From positions 16,613,572 to 16,677,571 of the forward strand of contig NC_134032.1 of NCBI RefSeq assembly GCF_964204645.1: a stretch of DNA of 64,000 nt, given 5' to 3'. The number at the start of each line of letters is the position of its first letter. Positions within the stretch are counted from its first letter, which is position 1. Shown here piece by piece: positions 1 to 13,392 of the stretch. Under the pieces are notes generated by a model. It was not told the origin of the DNA. It saw nothing but the letters and a program-made list of their open reading frames with translations, and ran no database searches. Position numbers and translations under genes: made by a program. Source of the stretch: Tubulanus polymorphus (taxonomy: Eukaryota; Nemertea; Palaeonemertea; Tubulaniformes; Tubulanidae).

Positions 1-1705
1 TATACACAGAACCAACACCAGCGACATTTCAATGATTCAACCACCACAAAGCTATCGATGGATAGCTGTTTTGAATATTTATACATTTAAAACGTAAAGT
101 CGCAATAAGGACGATCAGGAAACATAATCAGTCCCAATTCACCGACATATATTACAATATATACACAGGACCAACACCAGCGACATTTCAATGATTCAAC
201 CACCACAAAGCTATCGATGGATAGCTGTTTTGAATATTTATACATTTAAAACGTAAAGTCGCAATAAGGACGATCAGGAAACATAATCAGTCCCAATTCA
301 CCGACATATATTACAATATATACACAGAACCAACACCAGCGACATTTCAATGATTCAACCACCACAAAGCTATCGATGGATAGCTGTTTTGAATATTTAT
401 ACATTTAAAACGTAAAGTCGCAATAAGGACGATCAGGAAACATAATCAGTCCCAATTCACCGACATATATTACAATATATACACAGAAGCAACACCAGCG
501 ACATTTCAATGATTCAACCACCACAAAGCTATCGATGGATAGCTGTTTTGAATATTTATACATTTAAAACGTAAAGTCGCAATAAGGACGATCAGGAAAC
601 ATAATCAGTCCCAATTCACCGACATATATTACAATATATACACAGAACCAACACCAGCGACATTTCAATGATTCAACCACCACAAAGCTATCGATGGATA
701 GCTGTTTTGAATATTTATACATTTAAAACGTTAAGTCGCAATAAGGACGATCAGGAAACATAATCAGTCCCAATTCACCGACATATATTACAATATATAC
801 ACAGAACCAACACCAGCGACATTTCAATGATTCAACCACCACAAAGCTATCGATGGATAGCTGTTTTGAATATTTATACATTTAAAACGTAAAGTCGCAA
901 TAAGGACGATCAGGAAACATAATCAGTCCCAATTCACCGACATATATTACAATATATACACAGAACCAACACCAGCGACATTTCAATGATTCAACAACCA
1001 CAAAGCTATCGATGGATAGCTGTTTGAATATTTATACATTTAAAACGTAAAGTCGCAATAAGGACGATCAGGAAACATAATCAATCCCAATTCACCGACA
1101 TATATTACAATATATACACAGAACCAACACCAGCGACATTTCAATGATTCAACCACCACAAAGCTATCGATGGATAGCTGTTTTGAATATTTATACATTT
1201 AAAACGTAAAGTCGCAATAAGGACGATCAGGAAACATAATCAGTCCCAATTAACTAATATATATTACAATATATACACAGAACCAACACCAGCGACATTT
1301 CAATGATTTAACCACCACAAAGCTATCGATGGATAGCTGTTTTGAATATTTATACATTTAAAACGTAAAGTCGTAATGAGGACGATCAGGAAACATAATC
1401 AGTCCCAATTCACCGATATATATTACAATATATACACAGAACCAACACCAGCCACATTTCAATGATTCAACCACCACAAAGCTATCGATGGATAGCTGTT
1501 TTGAATATTTATACATTTAAAACGTTAAGTCGCTATAAGGACGATCAGGAAACATAATCAGTCCCAATTCACCGACATATATTACGATATATACAATGTA
1601 CCAACACCAGCGACGTTTCAATGATTCAACCACCACAAAGCTATCGATGGATAGCTGTTTTGAATATTTATACATTTAAAATGTTAAGTTTTAATGAGGA
1701 CGATC
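1..1705. repeat. Satellite A array, 159-bp unit (first block)
   Basis: Successive copies of TATACACAG start at 1, 160 and 319, giving a 159-bp period with very high identity between units. Each unit carries a perfect 7-bp hairpin, AGCTATC-GATG-GATAGCT. The block holds about ten and a half units and ends where the A tail changes into the GCATAACTCGCCC transition at about 1711. Confidence 0.95.
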
Positions 1706-3009
1706 AGGAAGCATAACTCGCCCAAACTCAATATCACCCCATAACAGAGTGTATTAATTAACACGCAGCAGCAAGCTGCAGTATTAAAGGAGCCCATCAG
1801 TGTTGTAACACACTGACAATTCAGTTTGTTTGTCACGTTTCTACATGACAATTGAAGAAGGAAGGAGGAGACTCCTGCACTCAATATCACTCCAAAACAG
1901 AGTGTATTAATTAACACCCAGCACCAAGCAGCAGTATTAAAGGAGGTCATCAGTTTTGTAACACACTGAAAATTCAGTTTGTTTGTCACGTTTCGACTTG
2001 ACAGTTGAAGAAGAAAGAGGAGACTCCTGATTTCAATATCACCCCAAAACAGAGCCAGCAGCAAGCAGCAGTATTAAAGCAGGTCATCAGTGTTGTAACA
2101 CACTGACAATTCAGTTTGTCACGTTTCTACATGACAGTTGAAGAAGGAAGGAGGAGACTCCTGAACTCAATATCATCCCAAAACAGAGCCAGCAGCAAGC
2201 GGCAGTATTTAAGGAGGATGATTTATGATGTTATAATGTTTAATGTAATTAGTCTTTTTGTAATAATGTTTAATGTAATAATTCAAGAAGTTCAGGGAAA
2301 GAGGTAAGAATTAACACGCACCAGCAACGTGCAGTATTGAAGGAGGCCATCAGTGTTGTACCAAACTGACAATTCAGTTTGTTTGTCACGTTTCTACGTG
2401 ACAACTGAAGAAGGAAGGAGGAGACTCCTGCACTCAATATTACCCCTGGACAGAATGTATTAATTAACAACCAGCACCAAGCAGCAGTATTAAAGGAGGC
2501 CATCAGTGTTGTAACAAACTGACAATTCAGTTTGTTTGTCACGTTTCTACATGACAGTTGAAGAAGGAAGGAGGAGACTCCTGAACTCAATATTACCCCA
2601 AAACAGAGTGTATTAATTAACACCCAGCAGCAAGCAGCAGTATTAAAGCAGGTCATCAGTGTTGTAACACACTGACAATTCAGTTTGTTTGTCACGTTTC
2701 TACATGACAATTGAAGGAAGGAGGAGACTCCTGCACTCAATATCACCCCTGAACAGAATGTATCAATTAACACGCAGCAGCAAGCAGCAGTATTAAAGGA
2801 GGTCATCAGTGTTGTAACACACTGACAATTCAGTTTGTTTGTCACGTTTCTACATGACAGTTGAAGAAGGAAGGAGGAGACTCCTGAACTCAATATTACC
2901 CCAAAACAGAGTGTATTAATTAACACCCAGCAGCAAGCAGCAGTATTAAAGGAGGTCATCAGTGTTGTACCACACTGACAATTTAGTTTGTTTGTCACGT
3001 TTCTACATG
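1706..3009. repeat. Satellite B array, 153-bp unit (first block)
   Basis: The ACTCAATATC landmark recurs at 1726 and 1879 and about every 153 bp after that. Each unit contains a 7-bp hairpin (TCAGTGT-TGTAAC-ACACTGA) and a purine stretch GAAGGAAGGAGGAGA. At about 2213-2330 the array is interrupted by an AT-rich spacer containing a duplicated TAATGTTTAATGTAAT. The same spacer recurs in the third B block at about 7229-7345. Confidence 0.93.
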
Positions 3010-3115
3010 ACAGTTAATAACCTCCAAGTGCAAGGAACCAAAGTGAAGCTATCAAACAATAGCATCTTTGAGTATAACACCTTTAAAATCCGTAATATAA
3101 TAATAATTTGCTGCT
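3010..3115. repeat. B-to-A junction segment (also at about 4788-4905, 7730-7835, 8248-8365)
   Basis: This ~106-bp non-tandem segment begins after ACATGACAGTTAATAACC, includes AAGTGAAGCTATCAAAC, and ends at the first ATATATAC of the next A block. Four nearly identical copies stand at the four B-to-A transitions, which makes it the diagnostic connector of the higher-order repeat. Confidence 0.9.
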
Positions 3116-6100
3116 ACAATATATACACAGAACCAACACCAGCGACATTTCAATGATTCAACCACCACAAAGCTATCGATGGATAGCTGTTTTGAATATT
3201 TATACATTTAAAACGTAAAGTCGTTATGAGGACGATCAGGAAACATAATCAATCCCAATTCACCGACATATATTACAATATATACACAGAACCAACACCA
3301 GCGACATTTCAATGATTCAACCACCACAAAGCTATCGATGGATAGCTATTTTGAATATTTATACATTTAAAATTGTAAAGTCGTAATAAGGACGATCAGG
3401 AAACAAAATCAATCCCAATTCACCGACATATATTACAATATATACACAGAACCAACACCAGCGACATTTCAATGATTCAACCACCACAAAGCTATCGATG
3501 GATAGCTGTTTTGAATATTTATACATTTAAAACGTAAAGTCGCAAAAAGGACGATCAGGAAACTAGTCAATCCCAAGTCACCGACATATATTACAATATA
3601 TACACAGGACCAACACCAGCGACATTTCAATGATTCAACCACCACAAAGCTATCGATGGATAGCTGTTTTGAATATTTATACATTTAAAACGTAAAGTCG
3701 CAATAAGGACGATCAGGAAACATAATCAGTCCCAATTAACTGATATATATTACAATATATACACTGAACCAACACCAGCGACATTTCAATGATTCAACCA
3801 CCACAAAGCTATCGATGGATAGCTGTTTTGAATATTTATACATTTAAAACGTAAAGTCGCAATAAGGACGATCAGGAAACATAATCAGTCCCAATTAACT
3901 GATATATATTACAATATATACACTGAACCAACACCAGCGACATTTCAATGATTCAACCACCACAAAGCTATCGATGGATAGCTGTTTTGAATATTTATAC
4001 ATTTAAAATGTTAAGTTGTAATGAGGACGTTCAGGAAGCATAACTCGCCCAAACTCAATATCACCCCATAACAGAGTGTATTAATTAACACGCAGCAGCA
4101 AGCTGCAGTATTAAAGGAGGTCATCAGTGTTGTAACACACTGACAATTCAGTTTGTTTGTCACGTTTCTACATGACAGTTGAAGAAGGAAGGAGGAGACT
4201 CCTGCACTCAATATCACCCCAAAACAGAGTGTATCAATTAACACGCAGCAGCAAGCTGCAGTATTAAAGGAGGTCATCAGTGTTGTAACACACTGACAAT
4301 TCAGTTTGTTTGTCACGTTTCTACATGACAGTTGAAGAAGGAAGGAGGAGACTCCTGCACTCAATATCACCCCTGAACGGAATGTATCAATTAACACACA
4401 GCAGCAAGCAGCAGTATTAAAGGAGGTCATCAGTATTGTAACACACTGACAATTCAGTTTGTTTGTCACGTTTCTACATGACAGTTGAAGATGGAAGGAG
4501 GAGACTCCTGCACTCAATATCACCCAGGAACAGAATGTATCAATTAACACGCAGCAGCAAGCAGCAGTATTAAAGGAGGTCATCAGTGTTGTAACACACT
4601 GACAATTCAGTTTGTTTGTCACGTTTCTACATGACAGTTGAAGAAGGAAGGAGGAGACTCCTGAACTCAATAGTACCCCAAAACAGAGTGTATTAATTAA
4701 CACCCAGCAGCAAGCAGCAGTATTAAAGGAGGTCATCAGTGTTGTACCACACTGACAATTTAGTTTGTTTGTCACGTTTCTACATGACAGTTAATAACCT
4801 CCAAGTGCAAGAAACCAAAGTGAAGCTATCAAACAATAGCATCTTTGAGTATAACACCTTTAAAATCCGTAATATAATAATAATTTGCTGCTACAATATA
4901 TACGCAGAACCAACACCAGCGACATTTCAATGATTCAACCACCACAAAGCTATCGATGGATAGCTGTTTTGAATATTTATACATTTAAAACGTAAAGTCG
5001 TTATGAGGACGATCAGGAAACATAATCAATCCCAATTCACCGACATATATTACAATATATACACAGAACCAACACCAGCGACATTTCAATGATTCAACCA
5101 CCACAAAGCTATCGATGGATAGCTGTTTTGAATATTTATACATTAAAAATTGTAAAGTCGTAATAAGGACGATCAGGAAACATAATCAATCCCAATTCAC
5201 CGACATATATTACAATATATACACAGAACCAACACCAGCGACATTTCAATGATTCAACCACCACAAAGCTATCGATGGATAGCTGTTTTGAATATTTATA
5301 CATTTAAAACGTAAAGTCGTTATGAGGACGATCAGGAAACATAATCAATCCCAATTCACCGACATATATTACAATATATACACAGAACCAACACCAGCGA
5401 CATTTCAATGATTCAACCACCACAAAGCTATCGATGGATAGCTGTTTTGAATATTTATACATTTAAAACGTAAAGTCGTAAAAAGGACGATCAGGAAACA
5501 TAATCAATCCCAATTCACCAACATATATTACAATATATACACATAACCAACACCAGCGACATTTCAATGATTCAACCACCACAAAGCTATCGATGGATAG
5601 CTGTTTTGAATATTTATACATTTAAAACGTAAAGTCGCAAAAAGGACGATCAGGAAACATAATCGATCCCAATTCACCGACATATATTACAATATATACA
5701 CAGGACCAACACCAGCGACATTTCAATGATTCAACCACCACAAAGCTATCGATGGACAGCTGTTTTGAATATTTATACATTTAAAACGTAAAGTCGCAAT
5801 AAGGACGATCAGGAAACATAATCAGTCCCAATTAACTGATCTATATTACAATATATACACTGAACCAACACCAGCGACATTTCAATGATTCAACCACCAC
5901 AAAGCTATCGATGGATAGCTGTTTTGAATATTTATACATTTAAAATGTTAAGTTGTAATGAGGACGATCAGGAAGCATAACTCGCCCAAACTCAATATCA
6001 CCCCATAACAGAGTGTAGTAATTAACACGCAGCAGCAAGCTGCAGTATTAAAGGAGGTCATCAGTGTTGTAACACACTGATAATTCAGTTTGTTTGTCAC

Positions 6101-9100
6101 GTTTCTACATGACAATTGAAGGAAGGAGGAGACTCCTGCACTCAATATCACCCCAAAACAGAGTGTACCAATTAACACGCAGCAGCAAGCTGCAGTATTA
6201 AAGGAGGTCATCAGTGTTGTAACACACTGGCAATTCAGTTTGTTTGTCACGTTTCTACATGACAATTGAAGAAGGAAGGAGGAGACTCCTGCACTCAATA
6301 TCACCCCAAAACAGAGTGTATTAGTTAACACCAAGCAGCAAGCAGCAGTATTAAAGGAGGTCATCAGTGTTGTAACACACTGACAATTCAGTTTGCTTGT
6401 CACGTTTCTACATGACAATTGAAGAAGGAAGGAGGAGACTCCTGCACTCAATATCACTCCAAAACAGAGTGTATTAATTAACACCCAGCAGCAAGCAGCA
6501 GTATTAAAGGAGGTCATCAGTGTTGTAACACACTGACAATTCAGTTTGTTTGTCACGTTTCGACATGACAATTGATGAAGGAAGGAGGAGACTCCTGCAC
6601 TCAATATCACTCCAGAACAGAGTGTATTAATTAACACCCAGCACCAAGCAGCAGTATTAAAGGAGGTCATCAGTGTTGTAACACACTGACAATTCAGTTT
6701 GTTTGTCACGTTTCGACATGATAGTTGAAGAAGGAACGAGGAGACTCCTGATTTCAATATCACCCCAAAAACAAAGCCAGCAGCAAGCAGCAGTATTAAA
6801 GCAGGTCATCAGTGTTGTAACACACTGACAATTCAGTTTGTTTGTCACGTTTCTACATGACAGTTGAAGAAGGAAGGAGGAGACTCCTGCACTCAATATC
6901 ACCCCTGAACAGAATGTATCAATTAACACGCAGCAGCAAGCAGCAGTATTAAAGGAGGTCATCAGTGTTGTAACACACTGACAATTCAGTTTGTTTGTCA
7001 CGTTTCGACATGACAGTTGAAGAAGGAAGGAGGAGACTCCTGATTTCAATATCACTCCAAAAACAAAGCCAGCAGCAAGCAGCAGTATCAAAGGAGGTCA
7101 TCAGTGTTGGAACACACTGACAATTCAGTTTGTTTGTCACGTTTCTACATGGCAATTGAAGCAGGAAAGAGGAGACTCCTGAATTCAATATCACCCCAAA
7201 ACAGAGCCAGCAGCAAGCAGCAGTATTTAAGGAGGATGATTTATGATGTTATAATGTTTAATGTAATTAGTCTTATTGTAATAATGTTTAATGTAATAAT
7301 TCAAGAAGTTCAGGGAAGGAGGTAAGAATTAACACGCACCAGCAACGTGCAGTATTGAAGGAGGCCATCAGTGTTGTACCAAACTGATAATTCAGTTTTT
7401 TTGTCACGTTTCTACGTGATAACTGAAGAAGGAAGGAGGAGACTCCTGCACTCAATATCACCCCTGAACAGAATGTATCAATTAACAACCAGCACCAAGC
7501 AGCAGTATTAAAGGAGGCCATCAGTGTTGTAACAAACTGACAATTCAGTTTGTTTGTCACGTTTCTACATGACAGTTGAAGAAGGAAGGAGGAGACTCCT
7601 GAACTCAATATTACCCCAAAACAGAGTGTATTAATTAACACCCAGCAGCAAACAGCAGTATTAAAGGAGGTCATCAGTGTTGTAACACACTGACAATTTA
7701 GTTTGTTTGTCACGTTTCTACATGACAGTTAATAACCTCCAAGTGCAAGGAACCAAAGTGAAGCTATCAAACAATAGCATCTTTGAGTATAACACCTTTA
7801 AAATCCGTAATATAATAATAATTTGCTGCTACAATATATACACAGAACCAACACCAGCGACATTTCAATGATTCAACCACCACAAAGCTATCGATGGATA
7901 GCTGTTTTGAATATTTATACATTTAAAATGTTAAGTTGTAAAGAGGACGATCAGGAAGCATAACTCGCCCAAACTCAATATCACCCCATAACAGAGTGTA
8001 TTAATTAACACGCAGCAGCAAGCAGCAGTATTAAAGGAGGTCATCAGTGTTGTAACACACTGACAATTCAGTTTGTTTGTCACGTTTCTACGTGACAGTT
8101 GAAGAAGGAAGGAGGAGACTCCTGAACTCAATATTACCCCAAAACAGAGTGTATTAATTAACACCCAGCAGCAAGCAGCAGTATTAAAGGAGGTCATCAG
8201 TGTTGTACCACACTGACAATTTAGTTTGTTTGTCACGTTTCTACATGACAGTTAATAACCTCCAAGTGCAAGGAACCAAAGTGAAGCTATCAAACAATAG
8301 CATCTTAGAGTATAACACCTTTAAAATCCGTAATATTATAATAATTTGCTGCTACAATATATACGCAGAACCAACACCAGCGACATTTCAATGATTCAAC
8401 CACCACAAAGCTATCGATCGATAGCTGTTTTGAATATTTATACATTTAAAACGTAAAGTCGTAATGAGGACGATCAGGAAACATAATCAATCCCAATTCA
8501 CCGACATATATTACAATATATACACAGAACCAACACCAGCGACATTTCAATGATTCAACCACCACAAAGCTATCGATGGATAGCTGTTTTGAATATTTAT
8601 ACATTTAAAACGTAAAGTCGCAAAAAGGATGATCAGGAAACATAATCAGTCCCAAATCACCGACATATATTACAATATATACACTGAACCAACACCAGCG
8701 ACATTTCAATGATTCAACCACCACAAAGCTATCGATGGATAGCTGTTTTGAATATTTATACATTTAAAACGTAAAGTCGCAATAAGGACGATCAGGAAAC
8801 ATAATCAATCCCAATTCACCGACATATATTACAATATATACACAGAACCAACACCAGCGACATTTCAATGATTCAACCACCACAAAGCTATCGATAGATA
8901 GCTGTTTTGAATATTTATACATTTAAAACGTAAAGTCGCAAAAAGGACGATCAGGAAACATAATCAATCCCAATTCACCGACATATATTACAATATATAC
9001 ACAGGACCAACACCAGCGACATTTCAATGATTCAACCACCACAAAGCTATCGATGGATAGCTGTTTTGAATATTTATACATTTAAAACGTTAAGTCGCTA

Positions 9101-11370
9101 TAAGGACGATCAGGAAACATAATCAGTCCCAATTCACCGACATATATTACGATATATACAATGTACCAACACCAGCGACGTTTCAATGATTCAACCACCA
9201 CAAAGCTATCGATGGATAGCTGTTTTGAATATTTATACATTTAAAACGTTAAGTCGCAATAAGGACGATCAGGAAACATAATCAATCCCAATTCACCGAC
9301 ATATATTACAATATATACACAGGACCAACACCAGCGACATTTCAATGATTCAACCACCACAAAGCTATCGATGGATAGCTGTTTTGAATACTTATACATT
9401 TAAAACGTAAAGTCGCGATGAGGACGATCAGGAAACATAATCAATCCCAATTCACCGATACATATTACAATATATATATATACACAGAACCAACACCAGC
9501 GACATTTCAAAGATTCAACCACCACAAAGCTATCGATGGATAGCTGTTTTGAATATTTATACATTTAAAACGTAAAGTCGCAATAAGGACGATCAGGAAA
9601 CATAATCAGTCCCAATTAACTGATATATATTACAATATATACACTGAACCAACACCAGCGACATTTCAATGATTCAACCACCACAAAGCTATCGATGGAT
9701 AGCTGTTTTGAATATTTATACATTTAAAATGTTAAGTTGTAATGAGGACGATCAGGAAGCATAACTCGCCCAAACTCAGTATCACCCCATAACAGAGTGT
9801 ATTAATTAACACGCAGCAGCAAGCTGCAGTATTAAAGGAGGTCATCAGTGTTGTAACACACTGACAATTCAGTTTGTTTGTCACGTTTCTACATGACAAT
9901 TGAAGGAAGGAGGAGACTCCTGCACTCAATATCACCCCAAAACAGAGTGTATCAATTAACACGCAGCAGCAAGCTGCAGTATTAAAGGAGGTCATCAGTG
10001 TTGTAACACACTGATAATTCAGTTTGTTTGTCACGTTTCTACATGACAATTGAAGGAAGGAGGAGACTCCTGCACTCAATATCACCCCAAAACAGAGTGT
10101 ATCAATTAACACTCAGCAGCAAGCTGCAGTATTAAAGGAGGTCATCAGTGTTGTAACACACTGGCAATTCAGTTTTTTGTCACGTTTCTCATGACAATTG
10201 AAGAAGGAAGGAGGAGACTCCTGCACTCAATATCACCCCTGAACAGAGTGTATTAATTAACAACCAGCACCAAGCAGCAGTATTAAAGGAGGTCATCAGT
10301 GTTGTAACACACTGACAATTCAGTTTGTTTGTCACGTTTCTACATGACAGTTGAAGAAGGAAGGAGGAGACTCCTGCACTCAATAGCACCCCAAAACAGA
10401 GTGTATTAATTAACACCCAGCAGCAAGCAGCAGGATTATAGGAGGTCATCAGTGTTGTAACACACTGACAATTCAGTTTGTTTGTCACGTTTCTACATGA
10501 CAGTTGAAGAAGGAAGGAGACTCCTGCACTCAATATCACTCCAAAACAGAGTGTATTAATTAACACCCAGCAGCAAGCAGCAGTATTAAAGGAGGTCATC
10601 AGTGTTGTAACACACTGACAATTCAGTTTGTTTGTCACGTTTCTACATGACAGTTGAAGAAGGAAGGAGGAGACTTCTGCACTCAATATCACCCCTGAAC
10701 AGAATGTATCAATTAACATCCAGCAGCAAGCAGCAGTATTTAAGGAGGTCATCAGTGTTGTAACACACTGACAATTCAGTTTGTTTGTCACGTTTCTACA
10801 TGACAGTTGAAGAAGGAAGGAGGAGACTTCTGCACTCAATATCACCCCTGAACAGAATGTATCAATTAACATCCAGCAGCAAGCAGCAGTATTTAAGGAG
10901 GTCATCAGTGTTGTAACACACTGACAATTCAGATTGTTTGTCACGTTTCTACATGACAGTTGAAGAAGGAAGGAGGAGACTCTTGCACTCAATAGCACCC
11001 CAAAACAGAGTGTATTAATTAACACCCAGCAGCAAGCAGCAGGATTATAGGAGGTCATCAGTGTTGTAACACACTGACAATTCAGTTTGTTTGTCACGTT
11101 TCTACATGACAGTTGAAGAAGGAAGGAGGAGACTTCTGCACTCAATATCACCCCTGAACAGAATGTATCAATTAACATCCAGCAGCAAGCAGCAGTATTT
11201 AAGGAGGTCATCAGTGTTGTAACACACTGATAATTCAGTTTGTTAGTCACGTTTCTACATGACAGTTGAAGAAGGCAGGAGGAGACTCCTGAACTCAATA
11301 TCACCCCAAAACAGAGTGTATTAATTAACACCCAGCACCAAGCAGCAGGATTAAAGGAGGTCATCAGTTA

Positions 11371-11530
11371 TGATTTAGCAGTTATTTACCCATCGTGTTC
11401 TGTAGCACTTAACTTTCATCACTACCGATTGATTTAGCAGTGATTTACCCACAGTGTTTTGTAACACTTTACTTTCATCACCACCAATTGATTTAGCAGT
11501 AATTGATCCATAGTTTGAAATGCGCTGCAT
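11371..11530. repeat. 59-bp tandem repeat at satellite edge
   Basis: TGATTTAGCAG recurs at 11371, 11430 and 11489, a period of 59 bp. Related degenerate copies lie at about 12160-12260, where AGTGTTTT, TAACTTTCAT and TTGATTTAGCA appear in the same order. Confidence 0.8.
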
Positions 11531-11639
11531 TCAATAAGCAATTTCAAACTTTTCTATTGAGGAAACCACAGCAAAGAACTAAATGTATACAAACAATACG
11601 TGTCTTATTTAATTGTTGATGAGAGAGGAGAGAGAGAGG

Positions 11640-11850
11640 AGAGGAGGCATGTACACCTAACACAACGTTTAAAACTCAATATCACAACCAAAACAGAGTT
11701 GAATGATAGCAAGCATCAGCGACATGTAGTTTTTCAAATAAGGAAGTAATCAGTATTGTAAGTCACATCTATTTGACAATTCAAGAAGGCAAGGGAGGGA
11801 GAAGAGACTCCAAAACTCAATATCACCCCTTAAACAGAGTGTAATGAGCA
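11640..11850. repeat. Diverged satellite B relics
   Basis: The sequence keeps the order of B-unit landmarks (AACTCAATATCAC, CAGAGT, GTAATCAGTATTGTAA, TTTGACAATTCAAGAAGG, GAAGAGACTCC, then AACTCAATATCACCCC) but with many substitutions. It is an old, unhomogenised flank of the array. Confidence 0.75.
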
Positions 11851-12585
11851 ACATGCAGTAGCAAACAACAGTATTTGCCGCAGTAGCAAACAGCAGTATT
11901 TGCCGTTTTTAAAGGAGAAGAAAGGAGTATCTTCTGTATTTGATACTCATTTGATGTCATAGCAAGGCCATTACCGGGAGTTATAGAGAACAAAAGGAGA
12001 AGCCATGCCACCACAAGATTTTAATTGTCTATGATTTTGATATTGTATATAAAAATGGCACGATATATCACCTCGTAGCAGAGGAAGGAGGTATAACAAC
12101 CGCAAGATCAGTACATCTATCAATGTTTCATTATATTTATCATTGTTTCAAGACACCAACTTTCAGTGTTTTGTAACACTTTAACTTTCATTACCACCAA
12201 TTGATTTAGCAAAAATTCATCCACAGTGTTTTTATAACTCTTAACTTTCAGATTTGTGTCTTACTTTTTTCGTGATGAGAGAGGAGAGAGAGAAGTCTTG
12301 TAGGAAATGTAGCGATACACCTATCAAAGCTTTTTTACAAATGCAAATCAGTCTATTCTAGACTATGGACGTTTGTTGCTGGAGGAGACAAACTGTATTC
12401 CAATCGAAACCCTTTTAGCTTTTTCTTAGAGAGATCGAACCCACAAGACGTCTGGCAAAGGCTTCAAACATTTTGATAACTGTTAGCGCAGAGCCAATGA
12501 TAAAATCAGCATTTATCATCATGAAAACCAAAGCTGAAAACTGCAAACCAGTGAAGGGAAGTATGCACAATCGATGAGATGATTG
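11851..12585. other. No gene seen
   Basis: AT-rich sequence with short duplications, such as CAGTAGCAAACA..CAGTATTTGCCG at about 11865-11905 and the 59-bp relics. I see no open frame with family resemblance and no RNA gene. Confidence 0.5.
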
Positions 12586-12819
12586 TTAATTTAATGTAAT
12601 GGTATCAATGCTACGAATGTATGTAAAAAGTGAACGTAATAGTTTGAAACCAAGATTGAATGCATTCATTTTGTTGTATTGAATAAAGTGTGTTCCGATG
12701 AAAATGATTAAAATCGCCTCTAAAATAGTTTCAATTAAAAAATATTCCGGAATGTAATATACAGAAAAAATTAAAATCATAAATATATATATATATACAC
12801 TAATAAAAAGAAATGGATT

Positions 12820-13058
12820 ACTATTTACAAATCTACAATATCTACAAGAAAAATAAAAACTACTATTTACAAATTTACAATATCTACAAGAAAAATAAAA
12901 ACTACTATTTACATATTTACAATATTTACAAGATAGAAATAAAAACTGCTATTTACAAATTTACAATATTTACAAGAGAAATAAAAACTACTATTTACAA
13001 ATTTACAATATTTACAAGAGAAATAAATAATACTATCTACATATTTACAATATTTACA

Positions 13059-13060
<2 letters not shown>
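12820..13060. repeat. 42-bp tandem repeat
   Basis: CTATTTACAAAT recurs at 12821, 12863 and 12905, a period of 42 bp, with about six copies. The counterpart in the right duplication copy lies at about 16017-16220. Confidence 0.9.
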
Positions 13061-13093
<33 letters not shown>

Positions 13094-13392
13094 GGAGAGA
13101 GAAAGAGAGAGAGAGAGGAGAGTGTTGAGAGAGAGAGAAGGGAGAGAGAAGGGAGGAAGGAGAGCGGTGAGAGGAAGAAAGGAGAGGAGAGAGTTAGTGG
13201 GTTAGAGAAAGAGGAAGAGAGTTAGTGGGTTAGAGACAAAGGGAAAGAACATAGAGTGGGAAAGGATAGAGACAGAGAGGGAAAGGATAGAGACAGAAAG
13301 GGAAAGGATAGAGACAGAAAGGGAAAGGATAGAGACAGAAAGGGAAAGGATAGAGGTAGAAAGGGAAAGGATAGAGGTAGAAAAAGAAGGGG
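13061..13392. repeat. Purine-rich GA tract grading into a 21-bp tandem repeat
   Basis: An almost pure A/G strand of (GAGA)n and GGAGAGAGAA runs from 13061 and turns into a 21-bp unit GGGAAAGGATAGAGACAGAAA from about 13258. The right duplication copy has the same tract at about 16219-16550. The strand asymmetry extends over ~330 bp. Confidence 0.9.

Larger units (their letters stand above)
1..11370. repeat. Composite satellite domain with alternating 159-bp and 153-bp arrays
   Basis: Two unrelated tandem repeats alternate in blocks. A-type blocks (159-bp unit) lie at about 1-1705, 3116-4030, 4906-5965, 7836-7945 and 8366-9745. B-type blocks (153-bp unit) lie at about 1706-3009, 4031-4787, 5966-7729, 7946-8247 and 9746-11368. 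Every A-to-B switch occurs at the same point of the A unit, where the A tail is followed by a variant ending in GCATAACTCGCCCAAACTC. Every B-to-A switch runs through the same ~110-bp junction. This shows that the composite itself was amplified. Long minus-strand frames cross the B blocks only because 153 is divisible by three. I see no gene here. Confidence 0.95.

Noticed and set aside
1684-11364. Long minus-strand open frames across the satellite (up to 391 codons, cysteine-rich 51-residue repeat)
   Set aside because: The unit length (153 bp) is divisible by three, so one stop-free frame per unit extends through the array. Junctions and spacers break it arbitrarily and no start context or conserved domain is seen.
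1-11370. CRISPR-like periodicity
   Set aside because: Units are contiguous 153/159-bp repeats without unique spacers, in a eukaryotic genome.
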